Origin: Corylus avellana
Taxonomy: Eukaryota; Streptophyta; Magnoliopsida; Fagales; Betulaceae
DNA: 64,000 nt
Assembly: GCF_901000735.1 (NCBI RefSeq)
Contig: NC_081543.1
Coordinates: 36,080,590 to 36,144,589, forward strand
Reading direction: 5' to 3'
Both the position numbers and the translations under genes were made by a program. How positions within the stretch are numbered: position 1 is the first letter of the stretch; the number at the start of each line of letters is the position of its first letter. Positions 44,646 to 58,039 of the stretch are shown piece after piece. The notes beneath the pieces are model-generated. The model had not been told where the DNA came from, searched no databases, and saw only the letters and a list, made by a program, of their open reading frames with translations.

Positions 44646-45173
44646 AATTGGGGTGCTATTTTAGTACCTTTGGGAGCTACTTTAGTACCTTTTGAACATT
44701 TAGAGTCTATATTGCAAACGACTGATAGTTTGAAGGGCTTTTTTATATTTTTTTATTTTCCGGAGCAAGATAACAAATAAAACTAATAGCAATATATCAT
44801 GCACAAATAACAATCTTTGAAGCCCGTATAAGAACTAATGGCTCGTGATTGCTTTAAGCGAGGCCCGGAAGGTAGCTGGAACAAATCCACCGAAACTCAG
44901 CCCATTTTGCATCTTCTATTTTCAGGCATTGAATTTTTTTTTTTTGGTGAGTTAATTAATTAATTAATTGATGTACAAGATTTTTCTCTGCTGGTAAAAA
45001 AAAACACCGGCCCATTTACTGGACGTAATTTTACAATTTTCCTGGCCTTTTGATTATATACCAAAGAGTATGATAGAAATCTGTTCTAAAATACGACAAT
45101 ATAACTCTAAGCGTATCAAATGCTTTGCCATTACAACCCACCATGCAAGGGTCCATCATCCATGCTTATATAT

Positions 45174-45305
45174 AAAGGCACAGGATCAACAAGCAAGGAA
45201 GTAACAAAAGCTTTGAGGCACAGTTCCAGCTTGTGTGTACCCATCTTCATCCTTATAGACGACATCAATCACACGGGTAACGGGCATGGGACAGTGGTTG
45301 GATAG
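45174..45305 (-). pseudogene. TPS last-exon fragment 3
   Basis: Same C-terminal fragment as at 29953-30080, with the same 21 nt deletion and an additional single-base insertion (TTTGAGGCACAG versus TTTGAGCACAG) that shifts the frame. Confidence 0.85.
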
Positions 45306-45639
45306 AGAATTAGTTAATTTGATTAATTAAATCTAATAACAATCAATCGTGATAAACGAACTCACATTAATGAAAAGGACTTTTACTTTATCATATATTT
45401 TACCATATGCAATGGTGATTATTTTCTTTTGCTTCTTAGTTCTTATGGTGCATGTTCAGGCTCGCATGAGTCAAATCTTAAATCTGGATATTGTTGACAT
45501 TTATTGGATTTGTTTGATCATATAGAGACCAATTATGATACTCAAGTTCTAAAAGTCTGTATGCGCCAAAAACTAACAGGAAAGTGGACTCCAGAGGCAT
45601 TTAATGATACAAAAATCTCACTAAACAAGTAATGACGTT

Positions 45640-48600
45640 TGAGTAATGCTGTTTACTAGTAATGGTGTTTGAGTAAACGGCATTAACCTTCCGAACATAA
45701 ATTAATTTCCTGACATGCAAACGACATTAATTTATGCCATTTAAACAGTAAACGACACTAAATACATTAATGTCGTTTACTGTTCAAGGTTTCAAGCAAC
45801 ATCAATTTTAATGTCGTTTGAATAGTAAACAGAAATAAATTTTATGACATTAACCCTTCAAATGTCATTAAATTATTTTATATATTTAAAAATTATTATT
45901 ATTAATTCATTGTTTTTATGGTAAATATATTATAAGTCTTTAAGTCAACGCGTCAAAACTGTAAAATGCCTAAAATTTTTTTACGAATTTTTATTCCCTT
46001 GGTCAATTAAAACTGAAATAAAATCTCTACCGTTAGATTTTTTTTTTAAAGGGGTAAATAGATGTCAGTCTCATTAAAATGTTACGTCAACATATTAATT
46101 TTTTATTAATTAAATTTAACAATTAAATCTAAAAAAAAAAAATTGAAGGTGGCCAGCGGTGGGCTGCCACCATGGCCACCCCATGGGCTGGCTAGGCCTT
46201 TTGCTTGATGCTAAGCCCCTAGACAATCTTTTTCCTAACTGAGACGTTCGACGATGAAGGAGGCCGCACCTCCGGGCTTGGCCTCGCCGGCTCTTCTCCG
46301 ACTCCACCATTTCCAGAAACACAGTTATCGTGAGATCTTTTCGAGAGAAACACACACGAAAATGATTTTCAAAAACAAACAAATCTCCGAAAACAAAAAC
46401 ACTTCGCCTATTTCAATTACCCGAGCGAGCCTTTCTTGGAACCGGGAAGCTGATCATCTTGTCGGCGACCCTCCACTGCCTTGAGCCTCTCGCTGGCGGG
46501 AAGTTCCGGCGGTGGTACCTAGAATTCTTCTTCTTCTTCTTCCCCCGCACTCTCTTTCGTGCTTTCCTCTCCTCCTTCCCTGTTAGGCGGCTTAGGCCCT
46601 CTCCTCTTTGATTTTCACCCCTTTGATCTTCTTCTTCTTCCCCCACACATCGAAGGCGGCCAAGGGGTGGCTCCTTCTTTATTTTTTATTTTTTATTTTT
46701 GTTTTAGTTTTTTAATATTTTGATTTTTTTTTAATTATTGATTTTTTAATAATTTAAAAAAAATTAAATATATTTATTTTAAAAAAAAAATTAATGGATA
46801 TGTTTGTCTTATTGAAAATTTTATAGGTGTAATTGTGTAATTTTACTAGCATTGGGAGGTGTATTGTCATTGTTTTGGTAGTTTGAGGAGTAAATTGTTG
46901 CAATTGATAGTTTTGGAGGAAATTATCATTAAGGTGTATATTGTCATTGCTTTGGTAGTTTGGAGAGTAAATTGTTGCAAATGATAGTTTGCGAGGAAAT
47001 TATCATTAAGGTGGTAGTTTAAGGAAGTTAAGATGACTTTACCCTTGTTTTTATTTTACTAAGGGTAGTATAGTCATTGGGGGTGGATATTAACAATGTT
47101 TTTGTAGTTTGAAGGGGACATTGTCACAATTAAAAGTTTGGAGAAACATTATCAATTGGATGGTAGTTTGAGAGAGGTATGTAAATTTTCTCTATCTATT
47201 AATTTACAGCATCTAATACAACTTTGACATTTCAGCTCATTTTACCAAATAGAATAAACACAAAACACTGGATCATCCCACCCAAAACCAGACTCAATAC
47301 CACAAACCAGAATGTTCAATCAACCAAAACTAGATCTTCCCTTTCTTGCAATACACAAAATACCAATCTCTCTCTGCCGACAATAGCGTCACTAAAGCCA
47401 CAAAATCCAAGAACCCCATTAGAATAGCAAGCGTTGTAGTTAGGGGTGTTTGCGAGCGAAGCCGCTCGCTCACTTGGGATTGGCTTGTATAAGCTCAGCT
47501 CATGCTCGACTCAATTATTAAATGAGGCGCTTTGTGAACACAAATCCTGGTTCGAATATTAAAAGAAGCAAGCTCGACTCGGCTTGGTATAAGGCTCGAC
47601 TCATATATTTTTTATTAAGTAACAAATAAGAATATATAGCCAATATTACTCAATAATAACAAATATACTACATGACTTATATATATAAATTTTTTAACAA
47701 AAATTTAGTGAGCGAGAGCGAGAGAGTGGGAAATAAGAGTTTGGGTGAAAAATGAGAGTTGAGGCAGAAGATGCGATGTGAATGGTGAGGGAGATTGAGA
47801 GAGAGACGTTGAAAAAATATTTTTTTGTAGGGAGCGTTGTTCCACTGCAATCTGACTACAACCTGTTAACTTGTCTCGCATTACTAAGAAAACACAAATT
47901 CTCAAGTTTGTTTATCTATAAAATGATGCATATCTCTTCGAAACCAAGTATCTTGCTATATTGACTCAGACTCCATACTCCAACTAGTTAGACTAAGCAA
48001 ATGCTCATATGCAAGCTGGCTTCTTAAACCGTTTAATAGTACTTGAAGTTTAAATTTATAAAAAATAAATAAAAATAAAAACATTAAATATAAGAGCCAG
48101 CTCGCAAGCTGGCTCGACTTATTATGAGTTTGAGCTCGATTTTTTTGCTCGTTCTTGAGCTCGGCTCAAGCTTGAATAAAATTTAAACGAGCAAAGCCCA
48201 AACAAAGGAAGCTCACTCAAGGCTCGACTCGTTTACACCCATACTTGCAGTACACAAAATATCCCTCCCTTCTCCTTTTCTTGCTAGCCTTGCAGTACAC
48301 AACATACCCCTCTCTTCTCCCTTTCTTGCAGTACACAAAATTTCAATCTCCCTCTCCGCCGACTACGGCGTCACTGGAGCCACTGTGGCTTCGGAATATG
48401 ATGTTACCGTACACAACAATGATGAACAATATATAATCGAAAAGAGAAAGATTAAGAGGGGTTGAGACACAGATTTAATATGGTTTGGTAATATGCCTAC
48501 ATCTACAGAGAATGCAACTGTATTTTGCTATTAATGATTTAGAGTTACATCATAACATATATATATATATATATATATATAGGAAAACCCTAAACCCTAA

Positions 48601-49740
48601 TTGTACAGACATATTTTGAAAATTTCCAAAACACCTCATATCGTACTTGGCCTTCCACTAGTGTTCTAATATGAGCCACTAGTTTCAATATAATAGCAAG
48701 CCACAAAACCCAACAACGCCATCGGAATAGCAAGCCTTGCCGGCTTCTTCCTCTTCAGAAACGTATGCCGTTAGGAAGATTAATGATTTAGGGTTACATC
48801 ATAACATATATATATATATATATAGAAAAACCCTAAATCCTAATTGTACAGACATATTTTGAAAATTTCCAAAATACCTCATATCGTACTTAGCCTTCTA
48901 CTAGTGTTCTAATATGAGCCACTAGTTCCAATATAATAGCAAGCCACAAAACCCAACAACGCCATCAGAATAGCAAGCCTTGCCGGCTTCTTCCTCTTCA
49001 GAAACGTATGCCGTTAGGAAGAAAGAAAATTTTCTCCATCTTATGTGTGATAAAGACAGTGGTTTTGTGTTTGTGATTAAGATTGTGGTTTTGGTGCCCA
49101 GCAGAGGAGTAGGGTGGAGGGTGGAGGTGATCCGGTGATTTTGTTGAAGGGAAAAGATGGGTTTGCTAATCCTGTATTTTTCATGCTTATTTTATTCTGT
49201 TTTAAGTTGATGTGCTCAATTTTTATTGAATGCTGTAAATAAATAGGTTTACACCATAACCTGATATTAGGAGCTTTCTTTTGAAAATCTAGTGTGAGGC
49301 CAATATATATATATATGTTGCAGAGGTCAAGTGCGCAGCGTGGGTAGAGAGAGGCGTGGGGGCCGGGTGGGAATTTCAGGAGAGAGAGGGGGGTGCATTG
49401 GGAAGGAAATTAAATGAGGTACAGTGGGTGGTTGGGGAAAAATACACAAATTTTAATGTTGTTTGTGCCGGTTGTACAGTAAACAACAATAAAATTTGCA
49501 TTATTTACCGTAAAACCGACACAACTTCAAAATTTAATGACGTTTATATATTAAACGTTATTAAAAAAGTATGTCATTCACTGTACAAACGGCATAAAGT
49601 TTTAAATTTATGTTGTCTAAATAGTAAACGGTGTAAAATGTTTTAAATTTATGCGATTTGTACGGTAAACAACATAAAAACTATGTTTTTGCGCCGATTG
49701 AGTGAAACGACATTAAAAAAAAAAAAAAAAGGCATAAACT
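45640..49740. repeat. Block III transposon-rich region
   Basis: Copy of about 30.4-34.6 kb: left subterminal repeat cluster (45640-45880), GC-rich TE fragment (46140-47220), GCTCG-rich inverted-repeat element (about 47440-48240), two 240 bp telomere-like units (about 48530-49020) and right subterminal cluster (about 49450-49740). No gene is supported; the 60-96 codon frames are repeat-derived. Confidence 0.6.
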
Positions 49741-50249
49741 TGACAACAAATATGGATGATCTTTAAGAAGACTTTGGGCCTGGTTTTTTTAATTAAGTTT
49801 AGGAGCATATTAAGGTTTTCGAATCTGTTGAGATGTTTTAAGTTTTTTTTTTTTTTTTCGGATAGCGGTTATTAGCTAAAAACGCTAATCGTAACCGTTT
49901 AGAAGGAAAGAAAAAATTAAAAAAATTAGAAGAAAAAGCCAAAACGACGTCGTTTCTATGGTAATACGAAAATATCCTACTACATACGACAACATTTATA
50001 GATTTTTATATATATTTAAATATAAAAATGACGTTTTATTCATATATAGGTATATAGGCGGTTAACAGTTTTTCCTAACCGCCTTCAAAAGCGATTAGCG
50101 GTTAGTACGATTAGTATTTAGCGGGTGATTAATAATCGCCTGCCTTTTCACCCTTAGTTTCTATAATGTAAAAATGCAATACAAGAGAATCCTAACCGCT
50201 AATAACCGCCTTTTCGCCCCCTTATAATTGGCTCAATTCTCCATTCCAA

Positions 50250-50525
50250 GATTGTTGAAGGCCATTAATAGGCATAATTGTTATAAGAGAATCCCCTTCT
50301 AGAATTAGAGGCTTGAATCCAACTCATGAGGAGGCTAACTCAATTGCTAAAAAAGCTGCCTTATAAGCTTCTCCTTTGTTGTTAACTAGAATTTAACTTA
50401 GAGGTAGAGGCTGCTGCTATCAGTACCCTTACAGAAGAATCACTGATCACAGCAGCAATAACTGAGAAAGAAGGCCTTAAAGCAACATCAAAATTTGCTT
50501 TGATATACCAACAATTCCAGAAGAA
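50250..50525 (-). pseudogene. LINE RNase H (RVT_3-like) fragment, copy 1
   Basis: Minus-strand codons read A-N-F-D-V-A-L-R-P-S-F-S-V-I-A-A-V-I-S-D, then after a frame break G-E-A-Y-K-A-A-F-L-A-I-E-L-A, typical of the RNase H-like tail of plant non-LTR retrotransposons. It is interrupted by stops. Its 3' end joins the same AATCTTGGAATGGAGAATTG tail that follows the reverse transcriptase fragment at 35.0 kb. Confidence 0.75.
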
Positions 50526-50687
50526 TCCAATTTATCCCTACAAACATATCAATTCCATGACACACAAAATTATTCAATGCATCCTCCATTGGCTGATGTT
50601 ACAGCTTATGATCAAGTACTTCTGCAGCATGTGGCAATGTCAATACATTACAGAAGTGCTTATTTCTGTGGCTACCTGATCAATTTA

Positions 50688-51881
50688 TCATTGCCAGGCA
50701 GAAGCCGAGATCAGGTTCCTGTCCCTCCAGCCCAACAGCAAGGCCTCATCCTTCTCCACAAGCATATAATGTTCTGAATAACACCTCAGCAGGCTCTTTA
50801 TCACACTGTTGACATAAGAGCTCAAAGGGTATTGGCGGAACCCCGCCATTGTCAATCTAGATTTCCATTTGCCAAACAGTTCGTGGCGCTCCACCCTTTC
50901 CTTCCCCTCGCAAGCAATGACATTCACAATATCCCTGGCCACACAATGCTGCTCCACATTTATCCGATCCTTGTTGTCTCTTGGCATGGTGACATCAATG
51001 GACTCAAACAACGCCAAGTAGTATTCTAGAGCTTCTACAAACCTATGGAAGAAAGGGGCTGTGTTTGTGTTTGATTCTTGCTCCACCAAAGTGACAACCT
51101 TTGGAGAAAGTGACTTCACCATTCTCAGAAGCGCATCCCTCGGATTACTCACTTCAACACTCTCATCTGGGATTTGGTGGAGCTGCAGAGGGAAGTTTAC
51201 AGCCAGAGCCTCCCCAGGCCTTACATTGAGGATATCCCTTGTAACATCTTGAGCAAAAACTGGGATTCCATGAAACTCAACTGGGATTTTAAATTTCTGA
51301 GAAATTGCTGCCAACCGTTTCTCTACTGCCTCCAAACCATCTCCACGGGGATAATTGGAAACAGGGTCATCAATCCCTGTAATCCGCACATGGGGAGGCC
51401 CTCCATGTCGAGCTGCGAGTGCTTCAACGAGAGTCACCCACTGGGTTCCCTGAGCAATCTGAAAGTCTATGATGTGGATGCGGTGCTCGTTTTTGCATGC
51501 ATCAGCAATGGCCCCATTGGCTGCCATATAACCAAATTTTATGTAGGGGCAGATTTCTGACAGGATATGCATGTAGGAAAGCAAGTCTTTGCTTTCAGGC
51601 TCTCTACGCTTAAGGGCACGGTAAATGTTGGCGCCCGATGCGTTCTTTCTTGCCACCAGCCCTTCAACCATGTAAGCACCAAGCCGCTGGATTGGTTCTC
51701 CTGTGATTGACACATCATCTCTAGCCTTTTCAATCAACCTTTCAAAAACATCCATTCTGTTATCGGACACAGCTTTAGCACATTCAATCAGCAATTGCTT
51801 CAGATTCCCTGTGGGAAATTCCTGGCTCCATGATCTACAACTTTGCCCTGCTGTCTCTTCTTCATCATCATCAGACCCCAT
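50688..51881 (-). CDS. PAT1-subfamily GRAS transcriptional regulator, copy 1
   Basis: Nuclear transcriptional co-regulator of the GRAS family, most like the PAT1/SCL21/SCL13/CIGR group, known for roles in phytochrome, gibberellin and elicitor responses. It is one uninterrupted 397-codon exon. N-L-K-Q-L-L-I-E-C-A-K-A opens LHRI near residue 26; the VHIID motif is I-H-I-I-D at 135-139; LHRII lies around 225-262; the PFYRE-type motif starts P-F-F-H-R at 276; the SAW region runs from R-V-E-R at 329 to the final W396. PAT1-type hallmarks include S-P-K-V-V-T-L-V-E-Q-E-S-N-T-N. The start is the first Met after an in-frame stop, but the codons just before it read E-T-A-L-M-G, a conserved stretch inside longer family members, so the N-terminus may be truncated or begin in an unseen exon. 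Confidence 0.93.
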   Translation of the reverse strand: MGSDDDEEETAGQSCRSWSQEFPTGNLKQLLIECAKAVSDNRMDVFERLIEKARDDVSITGEPIQRLGAYMVEGLVARKNASGANIYRALKRREPESKDLLSYMHILSEICPYIKFGYMAANGAIADACKNEHRIHIIDFQIAQGTQWVTLVEALAARHGGPPHVRITGIDDPVSNYPRGDGLEAVEKRLAAISQKFKIPVEFHGIPVFAQDVTRDILNVRPGEALAVNFPLQLHQIPDESVEVSNPRDALLRMVKSLSPKVVTLVEQESNTNTAPFFHRFVEALEYYLALFESIDVTMPRDNKDRINVEQHCVARDIVNVIACEGKERVERHELFGKWKSRLTMAGFRQYPLSSYVNSVIKSLLRCYSEHYMLVEKDEALLLGWRDRNLISASAWQ

Positions 51882-52184
51882 TAAAGCAGTCTCTTTTTTC
51901 TTTCTTTCTTTCTTTTTTTTTTCTTATGAAATAATGAGAATCTTTTATAAACAACCAAACTCTTTCCAAACCTGGGTTAAGAACAAAATCAAATCCAAGC
52001 AACTAACTTCTCAAACAAAGAACAGACAGCTCTATATCAGAATTCTATTATCTAAACCCCACCTCATTCCCCCACTTCACCAAAACATTCTGGAATTTGT
52101 ATCCCCCCTCTAATTCCAGTAAAGCATGTTTTGTGTTCTGCTACAATTTGGGAAGAAGACAAAACAATTGGGGACAGTCTAGAG
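51882..52184. other. Upstream region of GRAS copy 1, cut by gap
   Basis: On the minus strand a purine-rich (GAAA)n tract immediately precedes the start, with an in-frame TAA at about 51924-51926. Probable 5' UTR. No TATA box could be placed. The sequence stops at the second gap. Confidence 0.5.
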
Positions 52185-52284
52185 NNNNNNNNNNNNNNNN
52201 NNNNNNNNNNNNNNNNNNNNNNNNNNNNNNNNNNNNNNNNNNNNNNNNNNNNNNNNNNNNNNNNNNNNNNNNNNNNNNNNNNNN
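52185..52284. other. Assembly gap 2 (100 N)
   Basis: 100 N of unknown true size. The left flank matches about 59536 and the right flank matches about 44648, so the two contigs share a terminal 7.3-7.5 kb. Confidence 0.97.
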
Positions 52285-52813
52285 TGGGGTGCTATTTTAG
52301 TACCTTTGGGAGCTACTTTAGTACCTTTTGAACATTTAGAGTCTATATTGCAAACGACTGATAGTTTGAAGGGCTTTTTTATATTTTTTTATTTTCCGGA
52401 GCAAGATAACAAATAAAACTAATAGCAATATATCATGCACAAATAACAATCTTTGAAGCCCGTATAAGAACTAATGGCTCGTGATTGCTTTAAGTGAGGC
52501 CCGGAAGGTAGCTGGAACAAATCCACCGAAACTCAGCCCATTTTGCATCTTCTATTTTCGGGCATTGAATTTTTTTTTTTTTGGTGAGTTAATTAATTAA
52601 TTAATTGATGTACAAGATTTTTCTCTGCTGGTAAAAAAAAAACACCGGCCCATTTACTGGACGTAATTTTACAATTTTCCTGGCCTTTTGATTATATACC
52701 AAAGAGTATGATAGAAATCTGTTCTAAAATACGACAATATAACTCTAAGCGTATCAAATGCTTTGCCATTACAACCCACCATGCAAGGGTCCATCATCCA
52801 TGCTTATATATAA

Positions 52814-52941
52814 AGGCACAGGATCAACAAGCAAGGAAGTAACAAAAGCTTTGAGCACAGTTCCAGCTTGTGTGTACCCATCTTCATCCTTATAGACGAC
52901 ATCAATCACACGGGTAACGGGCATGGGACAGTGGTTGGATA
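52814..52941 (-). pseudogene. TPS last-exon fragment 4
   Basis: Same fragment as at 29953-30080, with the 21 nt deletion but without the extra base of fragment 3. Confidence 0.85.
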
Positions 52942-53249
52942 GAGAATTAGTTAATTTGATTAATTAAATCTAATAACAATCAATCGTGATAAACGAACTC
53001 CCATTCATGAAAAGGACTTTTACTTTATCATATATTTTACCATATGCAATGGTGATTATTTTTTTTTGCTTCTTATGGTGTTCAGGCTCGCATGAGTCAA
53101 ATCTTAAATCTGGATATTGTTGACATTTATTGGATTTGTTTGATCATATAGAGACCAATTATGATACTCAAGTTCTAAAAGTCTGTATGCGCCAAAAACT
53201 AACAGGAAAGTGGACTCCAGAGGCATTTAATGATACAAAAATCTCACTA

Positions 53250-53779
53250 AACAAGTAATGACGTTTGAGTAATGCTGTTTACTAGTAATGGTGTTTGAGT
53301 AAACGGCATTAACCTTCCGAACATAAATTAATTTCCTGACATGCAAACGACATTAATTTATGCCATTTAAACAGTAAACGACACTAAATACATTAATGTT
53401 GTTTACTGTTCAAGGCTTCAAGCAACATCAATTTTAATGTCGTTTGAATAGTAAACAAAAATAAATTTTATGACATTAACCCTTCAAATGTCATTAAATT
53501 ATTTTATATATTTAAAAATTATTATTATTAATTCATTGTTTTTATGATAAATATATTATAAGTCCTTGAGTCAGCGCATCAAAACTATAAAATGCCTAAA
53601 AATTTTTTACGAATTTTTACTCTCTTAGTCAATCAAAACTGAAATAAAATCTCTACTATTAGATTTTTTTTCAAAGGGGTAAATAGATGTCAGTCTCATT
53701 GAAACGCATTGCTTTGTTACGTCAACATATTAATTTTTTATTAATTAAATTTAACAATTAAATCTTTAAAAATAATTAA

Positions 53780-53818
<39 letters not shown>

Positions 53819-56800
53819 AAGGGTGGCCAGCGGTGGGCTGCCACCATGGCCGCCCCATGGGCTGGCTAGGCCTTTTGCTTGATGCTAAGCCCCTAGACCA
53901 TCTTTTTCCTAACTGAGACGTTCGACGATTAAGGAGGCCGCACCTCCGGGCTTGGCCTCGCCGGACTCCACCATTTCCAGAAACACAGTTATCGTGAGAT
54001 CTTTTCGAGAGAAACACACACGAAAATGATTTGCAAAAACAAACAAATCTCCGAAAACAAAAACACTTCGCCGATTTCAATTACCCGAGCGAGCCTTTCT
54101 TGGAACCAGGACGCTGATCATCTTGTCGGCGACCTTCCACTGCCTTGAGCCTCTCGCTGGCGGGAAGTTCCGGCGGTGGTACCTAGAATTCTTCTTCTTC
54201 ATCTTCTTCTTCTTCTTCTTCCCCCACACTCTCTTTCGTGCTTTCCTCTCCTCCTTCCCTGTTAGGCGGCTTAGGCCCTCTCCTCTTTGATTTTCACCCC
54301 TTTGATCTTCTTCTTCTTCCCCCACACATCGAAGGCGGCCAAGGGGTGGCTCCTTCTTTATTTTTTATTTTTTATTTTTTATTTTTTATTTAGTTTTTTA
54401 ATATTTTGATTTTTTTTAATTATTGATTTTTTAATAATTTAAAAAAAAATTAAATATATTTATTTTTTTAAAAAAAATTTAATGGATATGTTTGTCTTAT
54501 TGAAAATTTTATAGGTGTAATTGTGTAATTTTACTAGCATTGGGAGGTGTATTGTCATTGTTTTGGTAGTTTGGAGAGTAAATTGTTGCAATTGTTAGTT
54601 TGGGAGGAAATTATCATTAAGGTGGTAGTTTAAGGAAGTTAAGAGGACTTTACCCTTGTTTTTATTTTACTAAGAGTAGTATAGTCATTGGGGGTGGATA
54701 TTAACAATGTTTTGGTAGTTTGAATGAGACATTGTCACAATTGAAAGTTTGAAAAAACATTGTCAATTGGGTAATAGTTTGAGAGAGGTATGTAAACTTT
54801 CCCTATCTATTAATTTACAGCATCTAATACAACTTTGAGCTCATTTTACCAAATAGAATAAACACAAAACACTGGATCATCCCACCCAAAACCAGACTCA
54901 ATACCACAAATCAGAATGTTCAATCAACTAAAATTAGATCTTCCCTTTCTTGCAATACACAAAATACCAATCTCTCTCTGCCGACAATAGCGTCACTAGA
55001 GCCACAAAATCCAAGAACCCCATTAGAATAGCAAGCGTTGCAGTTAGGGCTGTTTGCGAGCGAAGCCGCTCGCTCGCTTGAGATTGGCTTGTATAAGCTC
55101 AGCTCATGCTCGACTCAATTATTAAATGAGGCGCTTTGTGAACACAAATCCTAGTTCGAATATTAAACGAAGCAAGCTCGACTCGGCTTGGTATAAGGCT
55201 CAACTCATATATTTTTTATTAAGTAACAAATAAGAATATATAGCCAAATTACTCAATAATAACAAATATACTACATGGCTTATATATATAAATTTTTTAA
55301 CAAAAATTTGGTGAGCGAGAGTGAGAGAGTGGGAAATGAGAGTTGGGGTGAAAAATGAGAGTTGAGGCAGAATATGCGATGTGAATGGTGAGGGAGATTG
55401 AGAGAGAGACGTTGAAAAAATATTTTTTTGTAGGGAGCGTTGTTCCACTGCAATTTGACTACAACCTGTTAACTTGTCTCGCATTACTAAGAAAACACAA
55501 ATTTTCAAGTTTGTTTATCTATAAAATGATGCATATCTCTTCGAAACCAAGTATCTTGCTGTATTGACTCAGACTCCATACTCCGACTAGCTAGGCTAAG
55601 CAAATGCTCATATGCAAGCTAGCTTCTTAAACCGTTTAATAGTACTTGAAGTTTAAATTTATAAAAAATAAATAAATAAATAAAAATAAAAACATTAAAT
55701 ATAAGAGCCAACTCGCAAGCTGGCTTGACTTATTATGAGCTTGAGCTCGATTTTTTTGCTCGTTCTTGAGCTCGGCTCAAGTTTGAGTAAAATTTAAACG
55801 AGCAAAGCCCAAACAAGAGAAGCTCACTCAGGGCTCGACTCGTTTACACCCATACTTGTAGTACACAAAATATCCCTCCCTTCTCCTTTTCTTGCTAGCC
55901 TTGCAGTACACAACATACCCCTCTCTTCTCCCTTTCTTGCAGTACACAAAATGTCCATCTCCCTCTCCGCCAACTACGGCGTCACTGGAGCCACTGTGGC
56001 TTCGGAATATGCTGTTACCGTACACAACAATGATGAACAATATATAATCAAAAAGAGAAAGATTAAGAGGGGTTGAGACACAGATTTAATATGGTTTGGT
56101 AATATGCCTACATCTACAAAGAATGCAACTGTATTTTGCTATTAATGATTTAGGGTTACATCATAACATATATATAGAAAAACCCTAAACTCTAATTGTA
56201 CAGACGTATTTTGAAAATTTCCAAAATACTTCATATCGTACTTGGCCTTTCACTAGTGTTCTAGTATGAGCCACTAGTTTCAATATAATAGCAAGCCACA
56301 AAACCCAACAACGCCATCGGAATAGCAAGCCTTGCCGGCTTCTTCCTCTTTAGAAACGTATGCCGTTAGGAAGAAAGAAAATTTTCTCCATCTTATGTGT
56401 GATAAAGACAGTGGTTTTGTGTTTGTGATTAAGATTGTGGTTTTGGTGCCCAGCAGAGGAGTAGGGTGGAGGGTGGAGGTGATCCGGTGATTTTGTTGAA
56501 GGGAAAAGATGGGTTTGCTAATCCTGTATTTTTCATGCTTATTTTATTCTGTTTTAAGTTGATGTGCTCAATTTTTATTGAATGCTGTAAATAAATAGGT
56601 TTACACCATAACCTGATATTAGGAGCTTTCTTTTGAAAATCTAGTGTGAGGCCAATATATATATATATGTTGCAGAGGTCAAGTGCGCAGCGTGGGTAGA
56701 GAGAGGCGTGGGGGCCGGGTGGGAATTTCAGGAGAGAGAGGGGGGTGCATTGGGAAGGAAATTAAATGAGGTACAGTGGGTGGTTGGGGAAAAATACACA

Positions 56801-57590
56801 AATTTTAATGTTGTTTGTGCCGGTTGTACAGTAAACAACAATAAAATTTGCATTATTTACCGTAAAACCGACACAACTTCAAAATTTAATGACGTTTATA
56901 TATTAAACGTTATTAAAAAAGTATGTCATTCACTGTACAAACGGCATAAAGTTTTAAATTTATGTTGTCTAAATAGTAAACGGTGTAAAATGTTTTAAAT
57001 TTATGCGATTTGTACGGTAAACAACATAAAAACTATGTTTTTGCGCCGATTGAGTGAAACGACATTAAAAAAAAAAAAAAAAGGCATAAACTTGACAACA
57101 AATATGGATGATCTTTAAGAAGACTTTGGGCCTGGTTTTTTTAATTAAGTTTAGGAGCATATTAAGGTTTTCGAATCTGTTGAGATGTTTTAAGTTTTTT
57201 TTTTTTTTTTCGGATAGCGGTTATTAGCTAAAAACGCTAATCGTAACCGTTTAGAAGGAAAGAAAAAATTAAAAAAATTAGAAGAAAAAGCCAAAACGAC
57301 GTCGTTTCTATGGTAATACGAAAATATCCTACTACATACGACAACATTTATAGATTTTTATATATATTTAAATATAAAAATGACGTTTTATTCATATATA
57401 GGTATATAGGCGGTTAACAGTTTTTCCTAACCGCCTTCAAAAGCGATTAGCGGTTAGTACGATTAGTATTTAGCGGGTGATTAATAATCGCCTGCCTTTT
57501 CACCCTTAGTTTCTATAATGTAAAAATGCAATACAAGAGAATCCTAACCGCTAATAACCGCCTTTTCGCCCCCTTATAATTGGCTCAATT
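53250..57590. repeat. Block IV transposon-rich region
   Basis: Copy of about 45.6-50.2 kb. It differs by having a (TA)n tract at 53782-53816 as in block II, by lacking an 80 bp duplication present at about 46936 and 31752, and by carrying one 240 bp telomere-like unit (about 56140-56370) instead of two. It contains the GCTCG-rich element at about 55050-55850. No gene is supported. Confidence 0.6.
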
Positions 57591-57601
57591 CTCCATTCCA
57601 A

Positions 57602-57877
57602 GATTGTTGAAGGCCATTAATAGGCATAATTGTTATAAGAGAATCCCCTTCTAGAATTAGAGGCTTGAATCCAACTCATGAGGAGGCTAACTCAATTGCT
57701 AAAAAAGCTGCCTTATAAGCTTCTCCTTTGTTGTTAACTAGAATTTAACTTAGAGGTAGAGGCTGCTGCTATCAGTACCCTTACAGAAGAATCACTGATC
57801 ACAGCAGCAATAACTGAGAAAGAAGGCCTTAAAGCAACATCAAAATTTGCTTTGATATACCAACAATTCCAGAAGAA
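57602..57877 (-). pseudogene. LINE RNase H fragment, copy 2
   Basis: Duplicate of the fragment at 50250-50525 with the same stops. Confidence 0.75.
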
Positions 57878-58039
57878 TCCAATTTATCCCTACAAACATA
57901 TCAATTCCATGACACACAAAATTATTCAATGCATCCTCCATTGGCTGATGTTACAGCTTATGATCAAGTACTTCTGCAGCATGTGGCAATGTCAATACAT
58001 TACAGAAGTGCTTATTTCTGTGGCTACCTGATCAATTTA

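Noticed and set aside
51174..51560. 128-codon and other plus-strand frames over the GRAS genes
   Set aside because: Antisense shadows of the GRAS coding exon.
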